From Aphanomyces cochlioides (taxonomy: Eukaryota > Oomycota > Saprolegniomycetes > Saprolegniales > Verrucalvaceae), in NCBI GenBank assembly GCA_019828595.1, contig JAHQRK010000015.1, positions 1,488,001-1,552,000 on the forward strand: a stretch of DNA of 64,000 bases, given 5' to 3'. The translations under genes were made by a program, and so were the position numbers. The notes below the pieces were generated by a model. That model searched no databases. It was not told the origin of the DNA and saw only the letters and a program-made list of their open reading frames with translations. Within the stretch, counting starts at the first letter, position 1, and each line of letters starts with the position of its first letter. Below, in pieces: positions 1-10,809 of the stretch.

Positions 1-952
1 TGTACAGTGCGATAGATAGACATGGAGGCATCCACGGAGGCTCCACGTTGGACTGGAGGATTTGTCATGAAAGGCAAATCCAATCCAGCTACTCTTTCAC
101 TTTGGCATCCTCTCGAGAGACTAGACTCTTCTCAACAGACTCGGTCGCTTTCAACTCGTTTTGGTCATTAATACACTGCAGACGACGAGAATCAAGTCTA
201 GCGGCGTCACGATACGCTCCATCCTGCATGCATCCAACTGAAAAGACAAGGCTATCGTACAAAACTAGCACTGAAAACTCAATCTCTGTCCATTGTAGCT
301 TGGAGGAGCCCCTCTTGTATCCATATCCACCTCGCAGCGAGCGTGAAAAATCTCAATCTGTTCATTCACGCGTGATTCCTCTCCATCTTGACTGACTAAA
401 TTCGTCTCGGACATTCTCCAGCGATACCATCGACGTCTCCGGAGCGATAAATACCAAAGCCACACCAAGGTCAACGAATTTCAAAACCACAACGTCGTTG
501 GAATTCCAAGCACATGGGCTTGCAATCTGGCGCTTGAATTCTTTACCGAGGGGAGAGCGACCAAACGACAATGTCGTCACGGCAAACTGGCGGCAGTTTG
601 CCAAAAAATGCACTTTGCCGCAGAGGAAATCCCCCCGTCGTCCATCTGGTCGCGTGACATTTTTGAATTTCATCGTTTTGAATTGTCGAGCGCGTGTTGT
701 TGGGTTGTGCATCTGCTGCTTGCATAGACAACTTGGTGAATTTTTTGGCGGCGGCAGAGATATTCCACGGATGGGTTGCACCCGATATTAAGTGGAATGC
801 GAGGCGAACTTGAACGGCAAAGTCAATGAAAAGGAAGGAAAAGCTTGGCAGGTGCGGATTGGACAATTTGATTTCGAGCTTCAAGAACAGATTCAACGAC
901 TGACTGGCGTCTTCTTCGTTCGTCATTTTCCCTTTGGCCACGTCTTTGAAAC
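1..952. other. Intergenic region upstream of annexin 1
   Basis: Short open frames occur on both strands, but none has a recognisable domain, splice structure or consistent composition. The segment is best read as the 5' flank and promoter of the annexin gene starting at 953. No repeat, TIR or RNA gene was seen. Confidence 0.5.
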
Positions 953-1951
953 ATGAGCTTCCTCCGATTGTACCCCCAACAAGCCTACGAAGTCAACAAC
1001 GGTGTTGCGGTCAACCACGCGAGCCCTGAAATCGACAACATTTGCCACGAAATCAAGGCTGCCTGCGCTGGTTTCGGCACGGACGAAGACCGTTTGAACC
1101 GTGTGCTCGGCTCGCTGAAGCCTGGCACCCGCCACTTGGTCTCGTTGCGCTACCCTGAATTGCACAAGGGACGCACCCTCTTGCAAGAAGTCACTGGCGA
1201 AACCTCGGGCCACTACGGCAAGTTGTGCCAATTGCTCGCCCAACCTTTGGAAGAAGCCGAAGCCATGATCATCCGCAACGCCACCAAGGGCATGGGCACG
1301 AACGAAGACTTGCTGTACCCTGTCTTGGGCGGCCGCTCCCCTGAAGAATTGGCCATCCTGAAGAAGGCTTTCTTCAAGGTCTTTGGTGAAGACTTGGTCG
1401 TCGTCGTCTCTGACGACGTCGGCGGTGACTTGAAGAAGCACTACTTGGCTGTCTTGAACTCACTTGCTCAACGCTACGACCCTGCCATCCACACCCAACA
1501 CAAGGCTGAAGAATTGGCTGAAATCATCTACAAGGCCGGTGAAGGCAAGTGGGGCACGGATGAAACCACCTTTTGCAACACGTTGTGGTCCATCCCTCCT
1601 GAATTCTTGCGTGCCGTCGATGCCGCTTACGTGGCCAAGCACAAGAACAACCTCCACCGCGCCATTGAAAAGGAGTTTGGTGGTCACTCCGAACGTGCCA
1701 TGTTGTACAACCTCAACATGATCTTGGACCCCATCAACACCATCGCGGACCAATTCGAAAAGACCATGAAGGGCATGGGCACTGACGAATACGGCTTGAG
1801 CGCCGCTTTGATTCGCTACCAAGAATACTTGCCTCAAGTTGGCCCTGTGTACAAGGCCAAGTACGGTCAATCCCTCCGTGACCGTATCTACGGCGAAACT
1901 AGCGGCGACTTCCGCAAACTCTTGATGATCGTCATTGAAAACTCGCTCTAA
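953..1951 (+). CDS. Annexin (annexin 1 of tandem pair)
   Basis: A 332-residue, intron-free annexin, a Ca2+-dependent phospholipid-binding protein of the cytosolic membrane face. Four repeats are visible, each with a G-x-G-T type loop: GFGTDEDRL in repeat 1 (about residue 40), GMGTNEDLL in repeat 2 (about 113), GKWGTDETTF in repeat 3 (about 198) and GMGTDEYGL in repeat 4 (about 275). The length is normal for a four-repeat annexin. The ATG at 953 gives the family N-terminus directly. Codon choice is strongly restricted (almost only GAA, AAG, TTG, CAA, AAC), which suggests high expression. Oomycete annexins are known as abundant wall- and membrane-associated proteins linked to glucan synthase; a role of that kind here is inference. 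The paralogue at 7505 has the same layout but much looser codon use. Confidence 0.95.
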   Translation: MSFLRLYPQQAYEVNNGVAVNHASPEIDNICHEIKAACAGFGTDEDRLNRVLGSLKPGTRHLVSLRYPELHKGRTLLQEVTGETSGHYGKLCQLLAQPLEEAEAMIIRNATKGMGTNEDLLYPVLGGRSPEELAILKKAFFKVFGEDLVVVVSDDVGGDLKKHYLAVLNSLAQRYDPAIHTQHKAEELAEIIYKAGEGKWGTDETTFCNTLWSIPPEFLRAVDAAYVAKHKNNLHRAIEKEFGGHSERAMLYNLNMILDPINTIADQFEKTMKGMGTDEYGLSAALIRYQEYLPQVGPVYKAKYGQSLRDRIYGETSGDFRKLLMIVIENSL

Positions 1952-2219
1952 ATTAGCTGTTGACACTGTTGCAACCGAAGCAACGCCGTCTTCTTCGCAT
2001 GTATAATTCCACCTCATCTTTTTTTTGTTATTCAGTGTCTTGAGTAAGAGCTATACCAAAGTGTTGCCTTTGCACAATCTAGCGACATCTAACCAGTATG
2101 ACCGTATCTCATCAGGACGTTGTCCTCTACGAAGACACGTTAGATGGCTTCCCAGACGATGTATGGTGATGCAAGGTGCTCTTCATGAAAAGGATAACTG
2201 CAGTCGAAGTAACTTTATA
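1952..2219. other. Annexin 1 3' flank
   Basis: The 3' flank of annexin 1, ending in the TA target site (2218-2219) of the pogo element that follows. No gene is seen here. Confidence 0.4.
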
Positions 2220-4224
2220 CTACCGTAGACCTTATTTCGAGTCGGACACCAATGTACCTTATCCGAATTCGGATAACGTTGGGTGAAACAAAACAATTTC
2301 TTTTTCGTTTCAGACATACAAATTTGAAATCAAAATCGAAATGCATTCTCTGACAAAATGTATTAGTTTCTTACAGAATTTCTATTATAGAGAGTATCAA
2401 AATTAACAGTTCTGTATTTCTATAAAAATAAATAAAATCATACAAAAACGAAGTTATTTTAAATGCTTTTAATCAAAGCAATTGCTCATCCTCATTGAAC
2501 TCTGCATCGTTCTCAGGATCTGTGCCGCTGAAATCGCTGGTCGGGTCTATGGTATCCTCGATTGCATGTCTCACCATAAGAGCAGCCAACATGTCATCAT
2601 CCACAAGAGCGCGAGCACTTTCTTCGTGATCAGGTTCACCGTCAACAAGCCGACACTTCCTGAACCCATTGGCTATTGTAGACTTTTCGATTTTGCTCCA
2701 TGCATAGGTGACCCAATCCACAACTTGTCCTCTTGTTGGTGGCACTAGCGTGAACCCAGAACTTTGGCTCCTTGCGTGAAGCAATTGCAGCTTGATCAAG
2801 TCAAGCCAGTTTTGACGTAGTTTACTCTTCAATGGTCTGTTCCAAGCCACGTCCGCTGGTTGACAAATCCAGGTATAGCTTGGTGGAATTCGCTCCAACA
2901 CGACATTCAACTCGTTTGCATAGGCAATGACGTCGTCGGTGAAGTGTGCCAAGAAGTCTCCCACAAAAGAAGCTCTTTCTTCCTCTCGAGGTCAGGATGG
3001 TTGGCATAATGGTATTTCAAAAACTTGATGGATAGTGACGCATTCCACCATGCTGTAGGATTGCCGTATATTTGACAGCCATGGCGCTCTTGAAGCATAC
3101 TGACGTCTTGCCACAAACGTTTACCAAAACCGTTGCGAGCGCTCAAGTTCTCTTCAACGGTCGCCCGTATCTTGGACTTGGCTGTCCTTAGCACAAAACT
3201 CAAGGGATGTTTCACACCAGAGCTGTCTGCCAGGAGCATAGTGGTCATTCTTTCTTTGGACTTGCCACTGCACTTGACCCATACCATTTTGCTACCAGTC
3301 TTACTCAACGACTTGGTGGGTAGGTATTCGTAATTCACAGCGGTTTGATCGGCGTTGTAGATCACGTCAATGTCTTCATCTCGAACGATCTTCTTGACGC
3401 GCTCGCAAAATGCTGCCAAGACTTCAATACCATCATCAGGGGTAGTTTGACCTTCACGAGTGCGCGCGCGAAGAGACAAACCATGTCGTCGTTTGAAGCC
3501 TTGGATCCAGTGCCAACTTGCTCGAAATTGGTCGTCAGTGAGGCCCATATTGCTGGCGGCTTCAAGCGCCATGACTCTTAACATTTCGTAAGTAACTGGT
3601 ACTCCATCTTTTCTCATGCCTTGAACCCAACGAACAAGATTTTCTTCTACTTCTTTGGACAAAGTGGTTTCAGTCCCAAGGTCTCGGCGACATTTCATTT
3701 TTGCTGTTCTATTGTTCGAGGCCATTGCACTAATTGTGGCGCGGTTCTTGACCCATGAATAGATTTGCTTTCGTTTTGTTTCACGAGAAGCAGGGCCAAG
3801 ATTGGCATACAGTGTATTGAGAGTACACTGCATTCCAAACTTATCATAGTGGTCTATGGCACCCTTGCGCTCACGGTAGTCGACGACTTGGTTCTTGTGC
3901 TGCATCGGCATCTTCTTGGCACGGTATTTCGACACAGGTCGACCAGTAGATGGCCTTCTTGGAATTTTAAAGGGCTCCGACGACTGCATGAGTACGATTG
4001 AAATGCAAGAGAGGCCATTCAAGCACTTCACCATGTTTGGCGCGCGAAAACCTCTCAAAATTAATACTTAATATTGAATTGAGGGGTTTTATAAAAGTAT
4101 ACAGGATATACTCCCGCTTAGGAAGAACCTTGGATATTAATACTTGTTTTGTGGCCATAATTATTATTTTGTAAAGGTGTCCGACTGGAAAAGGGTGTCC
4201 GACTCGAAATACGGTCTACGGTAG
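2220..4224. mobile_element. Pogo/Tigger-type DNA transposon 1 (complete, inactive)
   Basis: A 2,005-bp element with 31-bp terminal inverted repeats, left 2220-2250 and right 4194-4224, beginning CTACCGTAGACC and differing at one base. Both ends are flanked by the dinucleotide TA (2218-2219 and 4225-4226), the target duplication expected of Tc1/mariner/pogo elements. The right end carries an extra inner GGTGTCCGACTGG copy at about 4177. The near-perfect TIRs suggest fairly recent insertion, while the transposase inside is frameshifted. Confidence 0.9.
2473..4034 (-). pseudogene. Pogo-like DDE transposase (frameshifted)
   Basis: This encodes an N-terminal HTH/CENP-B-type DNA-binding part and a DDE endonuclease of the pogo/Tigger/jerky class, which cuts the TIRs. 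The first catalytic Asp is in NADQTAV (about 3350) and the C-terminal block is WICQPADVAWNRPLK. The reading frame breaks once near 2950-2965: the upstream part reads ...ELLLWETS and the downstream part resumes as VGDFLAHFTDDV, so one indel separates the second Asp block from the first. No introns are needed. It fills most of the element at 2220-4224. The ATG at 4034 is the first Met of the continuous frame; the true start could be 24 bp further in. Confidence 0.85.
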
Positions 4225-4848
4225 TACATTTCTAGAACTTACCATCCAGTTTGACTTGAATTTTGTATGAGAGGATATGAGACATACTTAATGTGAATCC
4301 CACTTCTGTTCATTGGATTTTGACCATAACTGATTGAAGACCGCTTACGCTTTGGCGCAGTCTCCTGAGGACTAACAAATAAAGAGCAATTTTATATGTA
4401 CTATGATGTAAACAGAGGACATTGGTTGACATGAAGTTCAATGCAAATCACATTCAAAGCCCGCTTCCTTTTTCTGAAGTAGATATTTATATCCTGCTAA
4501 AATTTATATTTGTTCTTACCCATGATAAACTATATTTTGTTTCCACAATTAAACCGTTAAAATTAATATTTTCAAGAATCGGCGATGTATCGACACCAAA
4601 GACATCCACAGGCGCAGGCACACAAAAAACCAAAGCGCACAAAAACCAAAGGGCACAAGTAGCAAAGCAGCACGGTGTAGAGCAGAATAAACCTCACAAA
4701 CTCGACTTCTGTACGACAGCTCTGTAAGCTCGATTATCACCCTTCAAGGAATGTAAAGACACTGATGTTAGATTATTGCTTTTAGCAACCTATCACAACC
4801 TCCAGTGCAATCACAAACAGTGAATTTAACGAGAACAGCTCTAGTCTA
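4225..4848. other. Spacer between two pogo elements
   Basis: An AT-rich, gene-free stretch of about 620 bp. No TIR, tandem repeat or domain-bearing frame was seen; it is the host sequence between elements 1 and 2. Confidence 0.4.
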
Positions 4849-5018
4849 CTACCGTATTCTGGTCGGTCGTGTACCAAAAAAATGTCGGGAAATTTGAAAA
4901 AAACTGGTACACGACCGACCAAAACCTAAGAATGCTTCACATGCCATACTCGAAGGATGATTGGTAAATAATGTAAGAAATTCAATGGATCCCCATCAAG
5001 TGCACTTCAGTCACTCAA

Positions 5019-6262
5019 ATGGCACATCAGGACGCCAACCTTGAAGGTGGTAAGCGCTTCATACCCTTAGACACGAAGATTAGCATTGTCACTGAGCATC
5101 TAAGAAGTGGTGAAAGCTGCTATTCAACTGCAAAAAGACATGTTATACAAAGTGGGCAGTTGTCCCGATGGGTCAAAAAGATTGACCAATTCAAACTGGC
5201 GGCCGCAAGAGGACCGAAGAAATGCACTACTCACTCTGGTCCAAAAGTTCAAATGCCAGAGGTTGAAAGAGAAGTCCTCAAATACTTCAAAACTTTGGGA
5301 GAGGACGACATTGCAGTCTCAACAAAAATGCTTATTTTGAAGGCGATGAGTATTGACCGAACATTTCACGATGGCGATGAGAAGAAACTATGGAACTGGA
5401 TCTACGACTTCCTTGCACGTCAGCATCTGTCGATACGTCGACCCACTCGCCAAGGACAAAAGCTATCAAGCCAACTGGAAGAAATTAAGGAAGACTTTGT
5501 GAGCGCCTTGACTGAACGTTTTCTCCCCTTTGGAACACTATCCAATGTTGCTTAAGATCGAGTCGTCAACATGGATGAAACTCCAGTCAACCTTGAGCCC
5601 AAGCCATATTCGACAGTGTCCCAAAAGGGAGCGAAAACGGTTCCTGCGCGTGTGTGCTCGTCGAACAACCCTAGAGTTTCTGTCTGTCTTGCCATTACCG
5701 CAACCGGCAGAAAGCTTCCACCTTTTGTTGTCTTCAAGGGAGTGTCAGGGGCAAGAATTGACGCGTCTCTCAAGAAAATCTTACCTCAAAATGTGTTTGG
5801 TGCCTGTCAGTCGCATGCTTGGTTGGATGACCAAACAACTAAGGCATGGGTGGAAGATGTTTGCAAGCCATTTGTCTCCAACGTCTCACCAAGTCTACTT
5901 TTACTTGACGCTTACAAATGTCATAAGCAACCTTCCTTTATTAGCGGCTTGGCAAAACTAAACACTGAGGTCGAAATCATTCCAGGTACGAAGTATCTTC
6001 AATATTACGATCTAATTCGTGTATAATAGGCGGTTTCACATGTGTATTGCAACCTTTGGATGTTGCTATCAATAGGCCTTTCAAAGATCATATTCGCCAT
6101 GAATACATGCTTTGGGCTACTCAAAATATGGCGGGATTAGTGAAAGTGCCCTCCCCATGTCGAGAATTGATTTTGCATTGGATTGCGAAGTCATGGTCTG
6201 AAATAACTTCTGAAATGATTTGCAATGCGTGGAGAAAATGCGGTTATACATGTGTAGTTTAG
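5019..6262 (+). pseudogene. Pogo-like DDE transposase with one nonsense codon and one intron
   Basis: This is a 399-codon DDE transposase, complete apart from a single in-frame TAA at 5553-5555, just before the first catalytic block NMDETPVN (5568 on). A 44-bp GT..AG intron (5986-6029) is needed to join ...EIIP to GGFTCVLQPLDVAINRP, the conserved third-Asp block; without it the frame closes. The second Asp lies in LLLLDAYKCH. The N-terminal third carries the HTH region (STAKRHVIQSGQLSRWVKK). With the intron removed the frame runs to 6262, so one substitution separates this copy from an open frame. Confidence 0.85.
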
Positions 6263-6276
6263 TATTAGACATTCAA

Positions 6277-6672
6277 CTACCCTGAATTGCTTTGTTGATA
6301 TTCTTGAATATGCTCGAACAGGTTGGCCTTGACAATGCCTGCGTTTCGAGCTGAACGAGTTCGTTTCGACTGACTTGTTGACACGCGATAGTCTTCGACG
6401 ATGATTGCTAATTTGTCTTTATATTCGTCTTTGTGTCTGAGCAGTCTTTCGGGGAGAAATCCAACATGGCAGGATTGTTCGGTAGCAATGAGACGGTAGA
6501 CTTTCATGACTTCCTTGAACTCTCCAGAGCTTTCTTCAACTACATGAAGCTTAAAAACAACAACATCATCGACCATTAGACTGTCTCCACAGATATCGTG
6601 GCAAGTGCACGATCTTGTGCCCTCACCACTCGAGACTCCAACCACATCGACCGCTTTCATCGTCACGTCCAT
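6277..6672 (-). CDS. Accessory ORF inside pogo element 2, unknown function
   Basis: An open frame of 131 codons from an ATG at 6672, convergent with the transposase and ending 15 bp from it. It is inside the transposon TIRs, so it belongs to the element. The N-terminal half has a Cys/His pair (CTCHDICGD) followed by a beta-rich stretch (VDDVVVFKLHVV, VYRLI, CHVGFLPERLLRH). The C-terminal third is basic and then charged (QSKRTRSARN). I do not recognise a domain. An intact second gene beside a nonsense-mutated transposase suggests either very recent inactivation or selection on the accessory protein. Confidence 0.6.
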   Translation of the reverse strand: MDVTMKAVDVVGVSSGEGTRSCTCHDICGDSLMVDDVVVFKLHVVEESSGEFKEVMKVYRLIATEQSCHVGFLPERLLRHKDEYKDKLAIIVEDYRVSTSQSKRTRSARNAGIVKANLFEHIQEYQQSNSG

Positions 6673-6829
6673 TTCACAAATACATGATTGGATTAAAAAG
6701 GACCAATAGAATCACTCTAGGTAAATGGCTGACCGGAAGTTTGAAATCGTTCGCAATAGAGAGAAAAGAAAAAACCGGTACACGGCCAACCGGAGGTTTT
6801 TCAGTTCACGACCGACCGGAATACGGTAG

Positions 6830-7504
6830 TCGCGTGTGGAAAATCACGAGTTTCCACCGGCCGGACGCACCAGCAGCTTGCAGGTGCAAATCAGATCAGA
6901 TACTCCAGCTCAAAAGACATAGCTATTTCAATAGTTATTTAGTCCGACTATTACTTCGATAAAGTAAATTAAATAGAATAGTAAACTTATTTCGATTAAG
7001 TTAACTATTTAATCTTGTCAACACTTGATAAAGTAAATTTTGAATTTAATTAAGCGAGGGGGACAGACAAGATGACAACAGGACAACTTCCCGACAAGCA
7101 CCACCCAAATCGTCACCTTGACGCAGTCATGAGACTGCGAATACGACAGTTCAATTTCATTGGATATTATTCTACCTTGTTGACAGTAAGTCGACGCCCA
7201 TCCTTGCAACAAACACTGAAATTTGCATGGTCTGGAGTCAAAGTCGCTTTTCTTTTCTCCAGTGCGCGTCAATTTACGGTTATCTACCATCGAAAGGATA
7301 ACGTTATCTGCTTTCACATGGGGCCCCAGAATTTAAAAGTGTATCATGGCAATGACTCCAATTTTAAAGTGATAGAGTATGGAAATGCTTTGAAAGTTGT
7401 CGTATAAGTTCTTTATACTTAGGTTAAGTGAACAAGTCGACTTGTCCAAATAGTACGGATATGTTATCCGGTGAGCGATCTTTTGTCAACGGTCATTTGG
7501 CCAC
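6830..7504. other. AT-rich spacer and annexin 2 promoter
   Basis: A strongly AT-rich patch at about 6930-7060 with repeated TTAA(C/A)TAA and GATAAAGTAAATT-type words (6957 and 7027). It is followed by ordinary intergenic DNA up to the annexin 2 ATG at 7505. No convincing gene. Confidence 0.4.
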
Positions 7505-8497
7505 ATGCTCGACCTGTACACGAAAGAAGCGCACGCTGTGAATGCTGGGCAGACTGTGGCAGTAGAGAGTGTCGAAATCGACAATATTTGTCATGAAACC
7601 AAGATGGCGTGCGCAGGAATTGGAACAAACGAAGACAAACTGACCCATCTCCTTGGATCGAAAAGTGCCTCCGAACGCTACTTGATCTCCATCCGGTATG
7701 GCCAACTGATGGGCAATACGCTCGTTTCAGAGATTCAAAGTGAAACAGGAGGCGACTATGGAAAGCTCTGTGCCCTCTTGGCCCAACCCCTGGAAGATGC
7801 TGAAGCGATGCTGGTTCGACATGCGACCAAAGGCATGGGCACGAACGAACGACTCTTGTATCCCGTACTCTGTGGTCGTTCGGCTGAAGAACTCTCGATC
7901 CTCAAGAAAGCTTACTTCAGGCTCTACGCCCAAGACATGGCTGTCGTCTTGGCAGACGATCTCAGTGGCGACCTGCGGAAATATTTTCTCGCCGTCATGA
8001 ACATCCATCCTCATCCGTACAACCCAACAATCCACACTGATGCCAAGGCCGTGGAAATCGCAGAGGTCATCTACAAAGCCGGCGAAGGCAAATGGGGTAC
8101 TGATGAAAGCACCTTTTTCAACACGCTGCTGTCAATTCCGCATCAATTTCTGTCCAAGGTGGACAAGGCGTACAAGGAAAAGCATGGAAACAACCTCACA
8201 CGTGCTATTGAGAAAGAATTCAGCGGCAAGTGCGAAGAAACTGCGGCCTTCGGTATTGGAATGATTCTTAGTCCGATTGAAACAGTTGCTGACCTCTTGG
8301 AGCGCACGATGAAGGGCTGGGGAACAGATGAGTATGGCTTGAGCACTGCCCTCGTACGCTATCAACCATTTCTCAAGGACGTTGCGGTCGTCTACCAAGC
8401 AAAGTATGGTCGATCGCTGCGAGATCGCGTCTACGGTGAAACCAGTGGCGACTATCGCAACCTCCTCATTACATTGATCGAAACTGCATTAGCCTAA
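7505..8497 (+). CDS. Annexin (annexin 2 of tandem pair)
   Basis: A 330-residue, intron-free annexin, collinear with annexin 1 over its whole length. The four Ca-binding loops are GIGTNEDKL, GMGTNERLL, GKWGTDESTF and GWGTDEYGL. The ATG at 7505 aligns the N-terminus one or two residues short of annexin 1. Synonymous codon use is much less biased than in annexin 1, pointing to lower expression or older divergence. The two genes are same-strand paralogues 5.5 kb apart, most of that distance being the two pogo elements, so the original tandem spacing was probably about 1.5 kb. Confidence 0.95.
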   Translation: MLDLYTKEAHAVNAGQTVAVESVEIDNICHETKMACAGIGTNEDKLTHLLGSKSASERYLISIRYGQLMGNTLVSEIQSETGGDYGKLCALLAQPLEDAEAMLVRHATKGMGTNERLLYPVLCGRSAEELSILKKAYFRLYAQDMAVVLADDLSGDLRKYFLAVMNIHPHPYNPTIHTDAKAVEIAEVIYKAGEGKWGTDESTFFNTLLSIPHQFLSKVDKAYKEKHGNNLTRAIEKEFSGKCEETAAFGIGMILSPIETVADLLERTMKGWGTDEYGLSTALVRYQPFLKDVAVVYQAKYGRSLRDRVYGETSGDYRNLLITLIETALA

Positions 8498-9203
8498 GTC
8501 CTTCGAGCCTGCGCTATGCATAATAACCAAATCTATGACTTCCTAACTTCCTCAAATTCGTCTTTTCAATGATGCCAACTCTTTAGATGACTGGTCGGAC
8601 CCGCAGCTGAAACTTGCTGTGGCTCATGTACACCGAGGGGAAGATTTCCCATCGATCAGGGTTGAGTCTTTGGTAACCAAAGAACGCACAATCTGTACAA
8701 TGAAGAGTCTGACTGCTGGAGACGTTGACAGCAGCGTAGATTGCTTCATTCATTCGCAACAGGTAGCTGCAATCAGTATCGTGGAAGCAAACCCGAGGCG
8801 TGCTGTCAGTGGACGTGATATCCTGTGAGCTCATGTTGCATTCACATCGTCATTACAGCCATATCACAAGCTAGCCCACGAGGAGCACAGTATCGACCAC
8901 ACGAAGCGAACGCTGCGACATCAACACCGGTTACCTCTCCATCGCAGTTTCCATGAAGCACGCCTTCACTCTCCTCAGTCGTCCACCGTTGCCTGTTCAT
9001 ACAGAATGAATGAAGGTTTAGATATATATAAATTTTAATTGGATAAAATAATAATTTTCATCCAATGAAATTGTACTTAATATTTTAACTTGATTAAAGT
9101 ATTGAATTAATCAACCATTATTAATATTAAGCCAATTAATGAAATTTAATGGTTATTTTATCCAATTACTGGAATGTATTGCCTCCTTGGTTCATTTTTG
9201 AAA
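8498..9203. other. Intergenic annexin 2 to RAE1
   Basis: About 700 bp. A Cys-containing open frame lies on the minus strand (8583-8834) with no recognisable domain and no clear splice partner, so it is not called as a gene. The last 200 bp (9010-9180) is AT-rich with repeated TTAATTGG/CCAATTAA words and probably includes the RAE1 promoter. Confidence 0.4.
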
Positions 9204-10452
9204 ATGTCATTCGGTGGATTCGGCAGTGCCGCGGCGACAAACCCAACAAGCCGCGCAGCGCAAGACTACGACGTCCCCCCGGATGTTCCAGACAGTATTC
9301 AAGACATTGCATGGAGTCCCAATGCGAATATCCTCGTCGCTGGCTCGTGGGACAATCATGTTCGTTGCTGGGAAGTCCAACATCAAGGAGCGAACTTTCA
9401 AGCCGTGGCTCGCGCTGAAATCACGCACAAAGCTCCAGTTCTTTGCACAGCTTTTAGTGGAGTGCGTCCATTCTGTTATCTCTTCGTCTCTTATGTGGAA
9501 ATATCTGTTTAGGATGGTACGACGGTGTTTTCAGGCTCATGCGATAAGACTGCCATGATGTGGCAGCTCGGTGGAAGCAACCAAGGACAGCAAATTGCAC
9601 AACACGACCAACCAATTCGTTCTATTCAACACATTGCCCAAGCTAACTGCGTCGTGACGGGAAGTTGGGACAAAACGGTCAAGTATTGGGATACACGAGC
9701 TCCCCAACCTCAAGCGACAGTTCAATTAAGCGAAAGATGCTATGCACTGGACGTATCATATCCTTTGATGGTTGTTGCCACAGCCGACAAACAAATCCAT
9801 TGCTTTGACTTGAAGAAACCATCCCAAATCTATTGCGTACGTGGCATCTCCCACGTCCTTTCAACCCACTTCCTGTTTAGACGCTCAAATCCAGTCTCAA
9901 GTACCAAACTCGCTGCATTGCTGCCTTTCCTGACGCCTCGGGTTTTGCCGTTGGCTCCATTGAAGGCCGTGTGTCTATTCAACATGTGGATGAAAAGATG
10001 AAAGAGTACGTTCAAGAAATCCTCGGCGATGAGTGCTTAAATATTGTGTTGTAGGAAGGATTTCTCGTTCAAAGCCCATCGTGACAACACAACCAACTCG
10101 ATCTACCCTGTCAATAGCATTTCCTTCCACCAAAACTCAGGCCGCATTGCCACGACGGGAGCTGATGGCTCGTATGCCTTTTGGGACAAAGATGCTCGTA
10201 AACTCCTCAGCAACTTTGCCAAATTGTACGCTCATCAATGTTGTCATGAGGTTGTAATCGGTTGCTACTCTGGATAGGCCTAACTATCAAGGGATTTCTG
10301 TCGGCAAGTTCAACAAGACGGGCGAAATCTTTGCCTACGCGACGTCGTATGACTGGCACAAAGGCGTTGAGCACTACAATCCTCAAGCCCGCAATGTCCT
10401 TCGTCTCCATTATGTTGATGCAAACGATATGACGATCAAGACAAAGAAGTAG
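9204..10452 (+). CDS. RAE1: mRNA export factor Rae1/Gle2 (WD40), five exons
   Basis: A WD40 beta-propeller protein of the Rae1/Gle2 family, which binds Nup98 at the nuclear pore and acts in mRNA export and spindle assembly. I read five exons with GT..AG introns at 9462-9512, 9837-9880, 10006-10054 and 10226-10277. The spliced frame is 1,053 bp (350 residues), the usual family length. Family marks are the N-terminal [20 protein letters not shown], the [17 protein letters not shown] block, [14 protein letters not shown] followed across the third junction by [10 protein letters not shown], and the C-terminal [13 protein letters not shown]. The start is the ATG at 9204, which begins [11 protein letters not shown]. 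It ends 357 bp from the convergent P450 gene. Confidence 0.93.
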
Positions 10453-10809
10453 TACAGCATTTATACCGTAGCACCCGCTCATTTGACGATAAATACTAAT
10501 CCCTTTCCAACATGATATGGCTCTCGCTCCGCGACTGGATGCGGCGACTTCATGGCAATGATATGCAGTAAGATCTTCTTGAGGTTTCCATCTCCTTGCG
10601 ATGAAGCATGGGGCTTCTTGACGTTGTGTTTCTCCATGTGCTCATGGAGCTTGAGAAAGCATCTCCCTTTGAAACGTATCGATTCGAGTGAGGGAGAAGA
10701 GAACGGTCGATGCACGTCGACTTCATATGAAAGAGAAAGGCATTCAATTTATTTCATAGATTATACAATGCATAAGATAGCACCAAGGATGTAATCCCTC
10801 TGTGCGCTT
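10453..10809. other. Convergent intergenic region
   Basis: 357 bp between the 3' ends of RAE1 (+) and the P450 gene (-). Both 3' UTRs must lie here. No gene or repeat was noticed. Confidence 0.4.

Larger units (their letters stand above)
4849..6829. mobile_element. Pogo/Tigger-type DNA transposon 2 with two genes
   Basis: An element of about 1,981 bp. The left terminus (4849-4875) starts CTACCGTATTCTGGTCGGTC and the right terminus (6804-6829) is its inverted, slightly diverged partner. TA precedes the left end, while the right flank reads TC, so the target duplication is intact on one side only. Each end has a second inner copy of the GGTACACGACCGACC motif (about 4906 and about 6777). At the left end the inner copy is inverted relative to the outer one and can form a hairpin. 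The element carries a transposase gene on + and a separate gene on - near its right end. The CTACCGTA start is shared with element 1, so the two are related families. Confidence 0.85.

Noticed and set aside
48..941. Several overlapping short frames before annexin 1
   Set aside because: No domain, no splice logic and heavy overlap on both strands.
8583..9010. Small Cys-rich secreted protein on the minus strand
   Set aside because: No signal peptide, no clear exon joints and no recognisable motif.
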